From: an uncultured Clostridia bacterium
GTDB lineage: Bacteria; Bacillota; Clostridia; Acetivibrionales; CALMWN01
Assembly (NCBI GenBank): GCA_937873555.1
Contig: CALMWN010000248.1
Location: forward strand, 1-16,612
Direction of reading: 5' to 3'
DNA length: 16,612 nt
Positions 1 through 5,514 of this stretch are shown here, piece by piece. The translations under genes and the position numbers were made by a program. Position 1 is the first letter of the stretch; each line of letters begins with the position of its first letter. Below the pieces are notes generated by a model. That model was not told the origin of the DNA and did not search any database. It worked only from the letters and a program-made list of their open reading frames with translations.

Positions 1-46
1 TACACTATCCTCTTCGTCGGCAGCGTCAGATGTGTATAAGAGACAG
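1..46 (+). other. Illumina Nextera i5 adapter left on contig end (artefact)
   Basis: Bases 1-5 (TACAC) match the end of the P5 arm, 6-13 (TATCCTCT) match the Nextera i5 index known as S503/N503, 14-27 are TCGTCGGCAGCGTC, and 28-46 are the 19-bp Tn5 mosaic end AGATGTGTATAAGAGACAG. These join without a break in the order of a Nextera library end. This is synthetic sequence, not a transposon in the organism. Genomic sequence starts at base 47. Confidence 0.97.
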
Positions 47-61
47 TTCATATGCCTCCTT
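47..61 (-). other. Possible ribosome binding site and start of a gene cut off by the contig end
   Basis: Read on the minus strand this is AAGGAGG, then CAT, then ATGAA, after which the adapter begins. The Shine-Dalgarno match is strong, but the spacing to the ATG at 51-49 is only 3 nt. If real, the gene lies almost wholly off the window. Only its first codon is visible and its product cannot be named. Confidence 0.3.
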
Positions 62-79
62 GCAACAATATTTTTTATT

Positions 80-256
80 CTATTTCAATGCACTACAGCC
101 GATATCAAATAAAATGTTACTCCCTTCGTTCAGTAATGTCAAAGCAATTCTATAGGCCATTCTTTTCTCTCCAGAATGCCCGGAGTATTTCATGTTCTTC
201 GTATTTATTACGAAACGTTCATATTTGCCGTAAATATCTATATCATTATATACCAT
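80..256 (-). pseudogene. Short ORF resembling the N-terminal part of a class I methyltransferase, probably a remnant
   Basis: A 58-codon reading frame runs from ATG 256 to TAG 80. An internal ATG at 160 has a good GGAGAG site 5 nt upstream, which would give a 26-residue peptide. The C-terminal part reads LLNEGSNILFDIGCSALK, which recalls motif I of SAM-dependent methyltransferases (leucine-rich helix, Gly, then VLDIGCGxG). It has an extra Phe and stops right after the motif. No catalytic part follows. I infer a truncated, decayed gene. It could equally be a chance ORF, because the first ATG has no ribosome binding site. Confidence 0.3.
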
Positions 257-274
257 ATTAATATTAATAGATTT

Positions 275-317
275 ATTACCAAAACAGGCAAGCTGTCAAC
301 CTGTCTGTTTTGGTAAT
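275..317 (-). terminator. Perfect 13-bp inverted repeat over the 3' end of the histidine kinase gene
   Basis: The arms ATTACCAAAACAG (275-287) and CTGTTTTGGTAAT (305-317) are perfect complements around a 17-nt loop that holds the kinase stop codon. On the minus strand the distal arm contains TTTT but no long T-run follows, so this is an atypical terminator candidate for the regulator-kinase operon. A role in mRNA stability is also possible. Confidence 0.5.
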
Positions 318-1693
318 ATCACAGTGAATTCAGTCCCTTTTCCCAGTTCGCTCCGTACCGTAACACTGCCCTTATGGGCTTCAACAATCGCTTTTACAAT
401 AGCCAGACCTATTCCTGAACCTCCAGTCATACGATTCCTTGATTTGTCTGCCCGGTAAAATCTTTCAAAAATATGTTGCAAATCCTCAGGCGGTATTCCC
501 AAGCCTGTATCCTTTACCCCTATTTCAGCCTCAGTATCTGAGCCTTTTACATGAATTTCCACTGAACCGCCCTGAGGTGTGTATTTTAAGGCATTTGATA
601 TAAGATTCACCATTACCTGACTTACCTTATCCTTGTCTGCATTTATCTTCTCATCAGCCACTTTGAAGCTGATTCCAATTCCCTTGCCCGCAAAATCGGT
701 TTCAAAATTGTTCACGATATGATGTATTAACTCGGATATATCAAAATATGTTTTACTTAAAATCAAATTTTCACTTTCGTATCTTGCAAGCTTCTCTAAG
801 TCTCCAACCAACCTGTTAATGCGCATGATTTCTTCATGACAGCTTTTTAGCCTTTCGGTATCCGGCTTCCAGATACCGTCAATCATTGCTTCCAAATGAC
901 TCTGCAGGGTGGCAAGCGGTGTACGCAATTCATGGGCAACATCGGCAGTCAAACGTTTTCTTAAAGTTTCCTGCATCTTTAAATTTTCAGCAAGGTCGTT
1001 GATCGTTGTTGTTAGTTGTCCAATTTCTTTCGTGTTTGACTTATCCGAAATCCTGTCATCGAAATATCCCTTGGAGATTTGTCTTGCTGAAGCAATAACT
1101 CTTGATATGGGCATACTTAAGCGTCTCGCCATAAACTCCCCTAGTAGAAGAGCAAAAATCAGCGAAAATATCCCAACGCTCACCAACATCTTATTCAAAG
1201 TATTTATAAAAGCCAGGTCATTATCATTGAAATAGTAAGGGCCATAATAGCCAATGTCCACACTGCCTATCTGTGTAAAATTACGGGTCACAGGATAACT
1301 GGCCTCAACATATCCACCCTTGAAATTGGGATAGCGGCTGGCCATATTTTGTGCCATATGCGCCAGCATAGTGCTGCACGTCCCGTTATTATGGACAGTC
1401 GCATCCCAAATTATCTGACCGGAACTATCCCGCACCTTTACAATGATTCCCTGGGCCAGTGCGGAAACACCTATGCTTTCGATACCCGTTTTATCCCAAC
1501 CTGCTTCGCCTCCTTTGTATTGTTGGCTAACAAGGCTTACAGTATCTTTATTCCTTTGTCCCTGCTGTTGCATGATATAGTCCTTGAATTGCTTTTCCAG
1601 CAGGAAATTTGTAATAAAACTTATTACTGCAACCAGAAGCAGGGCAACCAGAACGTAAGATAATGAAAGCTTTGTCCTTAAGCTATATCTCAT
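296..1693 (-). CDS. Membrane sensor histidine kinase, partner of the upstream response regulator
   Basis: A 465-residue two-component kinase that autophosphorylates and passes phosphate to the regulator encoded just upstream. The domains in order are a membrane helix at about 11-32, an extracytoplasmic sensor at about 33-167, a second helix at about 168-187, a HAMP linker to about 240, an H-box with His254 (DVAHELRTPL), an N-box (NLISNALKYTP, about 363-373), a G1 box (DTGLGIP), an F-box (FERFYR) and a G2 box (GGSGIGLAIV). All catalytic boxes look intact. The sensor holds a cluster His101, Cys106, Met109, His112, Met113, Met117, which are possible soft-metal ligands. The ATG at 1693 is chosen over an upstream ATG at 1726 because it lies 1 nt past the regulator's TAA and has GGTGGTGAG as ribosome binding site. 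The metal signal is inferred from the copper genes alongside. Confidence 0.93.
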   Translation of the reverse strand: MRYSLRTKLSLSYVLVALLLVAVISFITNFLLEKQFKDYIMQQQGQRNKDTVSLVSQQYKGGEAGWDKTGIESIGVSALAQGIIVKVRDSSGQIIWDATVHNNGTCSTMLAHMAQNMASRYPNFKGGYVEASYPVTRNFTQIGSVDIGYYGPYYFNDNDLAFINTLNKMLVSVGIFSLIFALLLGEFMARRLSMPISRVIASARQISKGYFDDRISDKSNTKEIGQLTTTINDLAENLKMQETLRKRLTADVAHELRTPLATLQSHLEAMIDGIWKPDTERLKSCHEEIMRINRLVGDLEKLARYESENLILSKTYFDISELIHHIVNNFETDFAGKGIGISFKVADEKINADKDKVSQVMVNLISNALKYTPQGGSVEIHVKGSDTEAEIGVKDTGLGIPPEDLQHIFERFYRADKSRNRMTGGSGIGLAIVKAIVEAHKGSVTVRSELGKGTEFTVILPKQTG

Positions 1694-1694
1694 T

Positions 1695-2396
1695 TTACTC
1701 ACCACCAAATCTGTAACCAATTCCATGCACAGTCAAAATATATTGAGGATTTTTAGGGTCTGTCTCTATTTTCTGCCGCAAGTTTTTTATATGAGTATCA
1801 ATTGTCCTGTCAAAGCCTTCAAAATCTTCGCCTAAGACAAGGGATATCAATTCTTCACGTGTGAAAGCCTTCCTGGGATACTTAGACATTGCCGTAAGTA
1901 TTTTATATTCATTTGGAGTAATGCTGATCTCCATCCCATGTTTTTTTACCACATAGTTTTTATAATCTATAGTTAAATCATCATTGTTAAATGACAGTAT
2001 ATCTGTAAGCAGCGTTCCATCTTCTTCGGTCCTTCTTAAAAGTGCTGATACCCTCGCTACTAACTGTCTTGGGCTGAAAGGCTTGGTCACATAATCGTCC
2101 GCACCGATATCAAGGCCTTTTAATATATCTTCCTCCTCAATTTTGGCTGTAAGCATTATAATCGGCACTCTCGACTTTTTTCGTAGCGTCCGGCATATTT
2201 CTTCACCTGTAATATCAGGAAGCATCAGGTCTAAAACCACAAGGTTGGGACCAGTCTTTTCAAAAAGTTCAAAAGCCTGCTTTCCGTTATATGCTTCAAA
2301 TACATTGTACCCGCTGTTTTCGAGATAGGACTTAACCACTTCTATAATTTTAGGCTCATCGTCAATAATAAGTATTTTTTTCGCAGCACTCGTCAT
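1695..2396 (-). CDS. OmpR/PhoB-family response regulator (winged helix)
   Basis: A 233-residue transcription regulator. The receiver domain (about 6-120) has the acidic pair Asp12-Asp13, phosphoacceptor Asp56 (VVLD), Thr83 and Lys105 (TKPF). A Trans_Reg_C winged-helix domain follows (about 135-232), with TPNEYKIL and a C-terminal GIGYRF. The start at ATG 2396 is set by GGAGG 5 nt upstream. A longer in-frame ATG at 2441 lies at or above the predicted transcription start and lacks a site. It is cotranscribed with the kinase gene, with 1 nt between them. Family members usually bind tandem direct repeats about 10-11 bp apart, and such repeats occur before this gene and before the copper operon. 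It is therefore probably an autoregulated activator of metal resistance, which is inference from position and repeats. Confidence 0.95.
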   Translation of the reverse strand: MTSAAKKILIIDDEPKIIEVVKSYLENSGYNVFEAYNGKQAFELFEKTGPNLVVLDLMLPDITGEEICRTLRKKSRVPIIMLTAKIEEEDILKGLDIGADDYVTKPFSPRQLVARVSALLRRTEEDGTLLTDILSFNNDDLTIDYKNYVVKKHGMEISITPNEYKILTAMSKYPRKAFTREELISLVLGEDFEGFDRTIDTHIKNLRQKIETDPKNPQYILTVHGIGYRFGGE

Positions 2397-2438
2397 AATT
2401 TCCTCCACCGTGCAGTGTTCTGTATTTATTATCACATT

Positions 2439-2464
2439 CATAATAATGTTAACACATTATTATG
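2439..2464. repeat. 11-bp perfect palindrome upstream of the response regulator gene
   Basis: CATAATAATGT (2439-2449) and ACATTATTATG (2454-2464) are perfect inverted arms around TAAC. The palindrome covers the predicted -10 box and overlaps most of the proximal 11-bp repeat. It could be an operator for a second regulator. The copper operon promoter has no equivalent. Confidence 0.6.
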
Positions 2465-2481
2465 GAGATTTTGTGAAGAAA
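2446..2481 (-). promoter_or_regulatory. Predicted promoter and response-regulator operator for the regulator-kinase operon
   Basis: On the minus strand, two adjacent 11-mers TTTCTTCACAA (2481-2471) and AATCTCCATAA (2470-2460) are followed by an extended -10, TGT-TAACAT (TAACAT at 2451-2446). The proximal repeat begins exactly 19 nt before the -10 hexamer. There is no good -35, as expected for an activator-dependent promoter. The start of transcription would be near 2439, giving a leader of about 43 nt. The same layout occurs at 7700-7735. Confidence 0.55.
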
Positions 2482-2495
2482 CTATTTATCAATCC

Positions 2496-2522
2496 AAAAA
2501 GCTCCTTATTCAAGGAGCTTTT
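2496..2522 (-). terminator. Hairpin terminator after copZ
   Basis: The arms AAAAGCTCCTT (2497-2507) and AAGGAGCTTTT (2512-2522) pair perfectly around ATTC, and the minus strand ends in TTTTT. It lies 30 nt past the copZ stop and ends the copper operon before the regulator promoter begins. Confidence 0.85.
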
Positions 2523-2551
2523 GATCATCATTGTTTAATATTTCCAGAGTT

Positions 2552-2767
2552 TTACTGTTTTACATCGTAACCCTGGTCTTCTATGGTGTCTTTAATTGCA
2601 TTCACCGTTACTTTTTCCGGGTTAAATTCCACTGTTACCTTTTTACCTTTCAGATCAACACTTACACTGCTTACTCCGTCCAATCCTCCAACTGATTTTT
2701 TTACCGCATTTTCACAGTGGCTGCAGGACATTCCTTCAACATTCAATATTTTTGTTTCCTTTGCCAT
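2552..2767 (-). CDS. copZ: Copper chaperone CopZ (single HMA domain)
   Basis: A 71-residue cytosolic metallochaperone made of one heavy-metal-associated domain with the Cu(I)-binding motif GMSCSHC (Cys15, Cys18). Family members pick up Cu(I) and hand it to the N-terminal domains of CopA. The start at ATG 2767 is chosen because GGAGGGG sits 5-6 nt upstream. An ATG at 2782 (adding Met-Glu-Gly-Cys-Lys) overlaps that site. It is the last gene of the copper operon, after copA, and is followed by a clear terminator. The final residues (DTIEDQGYDV) match the usual end of the fold. Confidence 0.93.
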   Translation of the reverse strand: MAKETKILNVEGMSCSHCENAVKKSVGGLDGVSSVSVDLKGKKVTVEFNPEKVTVNAIKDTIEDQGYDVKQ

Positions 2768-2790
2768 TTTACACCCCTCCATTCATGATC

Positions 2791-2889
2791 TTATACTGCT
2801 TTATTTTTTAACTCAATAATTTCGTGAAGTTCATTTTCTTCACCAATGATTTCATTTAACTGCTTTTCATAGTTTTTTAGTTTATTCAC
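2791..2889 (-). pseudogene. Out-of-frame continuation of the CopA coiled-coil tail
   Basis: Directly after the copA stop (TAG, 2891-2889) the -1 frame stays open for 31 codons from AAT 2886 to TAA 2791. A GTG at 2889-2887 precedes it but has no ribosome binding site. The peptide is rich in Glu, Lys, Asn, Leu and Ile (it begins NKLKNYEKQLNEII), just like the CopA tail that precedes it. One extra base would fuse the two into a single coil. It could be a lost base in the genome, an assembly error, a programmed -1 shift (no slippery heptamer is obvious) or a separate microprotein. Confidence 0.45.
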
Positions 2890-5480
2890 TAGAGAGCATG
2901 ATTCTGTTTCTCCAGTTCCACCAGCTTTGAGTCCTGTTCCTTTATAATTCTTTCTAATTGTTCTATATTCTGCTTCGGCTTTTCATCAGGCTTTGGTTCT
3001 GCATCAATTCTTGAAGGCTGTGCCTCAACCTTACGGTTTTTGATTCTTGAAGGATTATAACTCTTCAAGCTTAATGAATTGGTTACAACCGATACCGAAC
3101 TGAAAGCCATGGCCCCCCCTGCAATTATCGGACTTAACATACCTAATGCTGCAAAGGGTATGCCGATTACATTATAGAAAAATGCCCAAAACAGGTTCTG
3201 CCTTATCTTCCACATTGTTTTCCTTGAAAGCCTTATTGCAGCGGGTATAGTCCTTAAATCACCCCTCATCAGTGTTATGTCGGCGGCTTCAATTGCGACG
3301 TCCGTCCCTGTACCGATAGCCATGCCTATATCAGCTGTTGCAAGAGCCGGGGCATCGTTGATGCCATCCCCAACCATTGCAACGATTTTACCTTTGGCTT
3401 TGAGCTTTTCAACTTCTTCCGCCTTATTCTCGGGAAGGACTTCGGCCAGGACGTTGGTTATGCCCACCTGCTTTGCAATGGCATTTGCAGTCCTCTTGTT
3501 GTCACCTGTAATCATATAGACTTCGATGCCCATCTTCTGTAAATCGCCGATGGCTTCCTTGGAATTTTCCTTCAACGTATCTGCAACGGCTACAACAGCT
3601 TCCATTACATTATTTACCGCCATAAGCATTGCCGTCTTTCCTTCATCCTCTAGTCTTGACAAAGTCATCTCAACGGTCCCCAGATCAATGCCTTTTTCAA
3701 TCATGAGTTTCCTGGTCCCCATATAAATAACACGGTTGTCTACTACTGCCATAACCCCTCTTCCGGGAATGGCTTCAAACTTTTCAGGGTCAGGTACGCT
3801 GCCGAAGGCTTTCTTGCTGTGCTCAAAAATTGCAACGCCCAGCGGATGCTCGGAGTTCTTCTCCGATATGCCTGCAAACCTTAAAACTGCTTGCCTGTCT
3901 AAAGCATTTAAGGAAATTATATCCGTTACCTCAGGCTGGCCTTTGGTTATGGTTCCGGTCTTGTCAAGTACTACTGCATTTAATTTATATGCCATTTCAA
4001 GGTGTTCTCCACCTTTTATGAGTATCCCGTTTTCAGCACCTTTTCCAGTACCGACCATAATAGCTGTAGGTGTTGCAAGACCCAAAGCGCAAGGACATGC
4101 TATGACCAGGACTGCGACAGCACTGACGATGGCTTTTGTAAGCCCTCCTCCGCTAAAGTACCAGATCATGAAGGTTATAACCGCTATTACTACTACCACC
4201 GGTACAAATATTCCAGAAACCTGGTCTGCAATTTTTTGTATCGGTGCTTTTGAGCCCTGAGCTTCCTCAACCATCTTGATAATCTGGGATAATGCCGTAT
4301 CCTTGCCTACCTTGGTTGCTTCAAATTTGAATGTACCGAATTTATTTATGGTTGCTCCTATTACAAAGTCTCCCGGCTTCTTTTCAACAGGCAGGCTCTC
4401 CCCTGTCAGCATGGACTCATCGATAGAGGAATTGCCTTCAAGGATATTCCCGTCCACCGGGATTTTTTCCCCGGGCCTTACAACAACAATATCCCCGGCC
4501 TCCACGTCTTCAATAGGTATATCCTCTTCAGTACCGTTTCTTATGACTCTTGCTGTTTTGGCCTGCAGGCCCATAAGCTTCTTTATGGCTTCAGATGTTT
4601 TACCCTTTGCAACGGCTTCCAGGTATTTGCCCAAAAGAATCAAGGTAATAATAACAGCAGCCGCTTCGAAATATAAATCCTTCATGACGCCTTCCTGCAT
4701 GGGAACAAAGAATACGTTATACAAACTGTAGAAGTATGCAGCCGATGTTCCCATCGAAATCAGCACATCCATGTTTGCACTCTTTGCTCTTAAAGCATAA
4801 AAAGCATGTTTATAAAATCTAAAGCCGATAATAAACTGGATTGGAGTCGCTACTATCAATTGGAAATACTCATTGTGCAGGAAATTGGTTATATCCTTTA
4901 ATGAAGGCGGATTTATACGAAGAACCGTCAGTATCATTGCCAGCACTAATGGTAAACTTAAGACCACTGAAGCAATTAATGTTATTCTGAGCTTTTTAAT
5001 TTCTTTTTCCCGCTGTTCTTTTTCTCTGTCCCGTGTTACCTCCTCAGCTTTTTCGGCACCATAGCCAAGCCCATCTACAGTTTTTATCAATTCCGAAACC
5101 TTTATCTCAGAAGAATCAAACTCTACGGATGCCTTTTCAGTTGCCAGATTAACAGAGGCCTTGCTTACTCCTCCAAGCTTGCTCAGCTTTTTCTCAATTT
5201 TTGCTGCACAGGCGGCACAACTCATACCGGATATTTTCAATTCAATCCTGTTTTCTTCTGTCTCTTTTTCCTTAATAATTTCATAGCCCAGTTTCCTGAT
5301 AACCTCATCAAATTTCTGTGCATTAATAAGCTTGTTATCGAACTCTACTGTAGCTTTTTCCATAGCGAAGTTAACGTTGGCCGAATTTACCCCTTCCAGC
5401 TTGCCCAACCCTTTTTCAATCCTGGCAGCACATGCCGCACAGGACATTCCCGATATTTTTAAAGATTGTTTTTGAATCAT
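2889..5480 (-). CDS. copA: Cu(+)-exporting P1B-1 ATPase CopA with a coiled-coil tail
   Basis: An 863-residue membrane pump that exports Cu(I) using ATP. Two N-terminal HMA domains carry GMSCAAC at 11-17 and 85-91. Then come the membrane helices, the actuator TGES (359-362), the CPC metal site (Cys462, Cys464), phosphorylated Asp506 in DKTGT, His-Pro at 545-546 in the nucleotide domain, and GDGINDAP (704-711). TM7 has Tyr-Asn (769-770) and TM8 has MAFSS (791-795), the usual Cu(I)-selective residues of this subgroup. The protein continues past the normal end (about 808) with a charged linker and a predicted coiled coil (about 838-863), which is unusual. Its stop seems to interrupt that coil. 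The start at ATG 5480 has AGAGGAT upstream. It lies 34 nt after the fusion-protein gene in the same operon. Confidence 0.96.
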   Translation of the reverse strand: MIQKQSLKISGMSCAACAARIEKGLGKLEGVNSANVNFAMEKATVEFDNKLINAQKFDEVIRKLGYEIIKEKETEENRIELKISGMSCAACAAKIEKKLSKLGGVSKASVNLATEKASVEFDSSEIKVSELIKTVDGLGYGAEKAEEVTRDREKEQREKEIKKLRITLIASVVLSLPLVLAMILTVLRINPPSLKDITNFLHNEYFQLIVATPIQFIIGFRFYKHAFYALRAKSANMDVLISMGTSAAYFYSLYNVFFVPMQEGVMKDLYFEAAAVIITLILLGKYLEAVAKGKTSEAIKKLMGLQAKTARVIRNGTEEDIPIEDVEAGDIVVVRPGEKIPVDGNILEGNSSIDESMLTGESLPVEKKPGDFVIGATINKFGTFKFEATKVGKDTALSQIIKMVEEAQGSKAPIQKIADQVSGIFVPVVVVIAVITFMIWYFSGGGLTKAIVSAVAVLVIACPCALGLATPTAIMVGTGKGAENGILIKGGEHLEMAYKLNAVVLDKTGTITKGQPEVTDIISLNALDRQAVLRFAGISEKNSEHPLGVAIFEHSKKAFGSVPDPEKFEAIPGRGVMAVVDNRVIYMGTRKLMIEKGIDLGTVEMTLSRLEDEGKTAMLMAVNNVMEAVVAVADTLKENSKEAIGDLQKMGIEVYMITGDNKRTANAIAKQVGITNVLAEVLPENKAEEVEKLKAKGKIVAMVGDGINDAPALATADIGMAIGTGTDVAIEAADITLMRGDLRTIPAAIRLSRKTMWKIRQNLFWAFFYNVIGIPFAALGMLSPIIAGGAMAFSSVSVVTNSLSLKSYNPSRIKNRKVEAQPSRIDAEPKPDEKPKQNIEQLERIIKEQDSKLVELEKQNHAL

Positions 5481-5514
5481 ATAAAATATCCTCTCTATTT
5501 ATAGTATGGAGATA

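Noticed and set aside
28..46. Tn5-like mosaic end as a natural mobile element
   Set aside because: It is joined to the Nextera primer and index sequence, so it comes from library preparation.
2397..2441. Longer response regulator start at 2441
   Set aside because: It lies at the predicted transcription start, lacks a ribosome binding site and adds 15 residues outside the receiver fold.
2824..2843. Inverted repeat GTGAAG/CTTCAC between copA and copZ as an operator
   Set aside because: It has 6-bp arms only, lies inside the open coiled-coil frame, and does not match the 11-bp tandem repeats of the two promoters.
2889..2912. Programmed frameshift signal at the end of copA
   Set aside because: No slippery heptamer of X-XXY-YYZ form was found in the overlap, so an indel is simpler; recoding is kept only as an alternative.
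3736..4260. 174-codon plus-strand frame within copA
   Set aside because: It is a shadow of copA on the other strand, without a ribosome binding site or recognisable domain. The same applies to plus-strand frames at 5906-6439 and 15724-16425.
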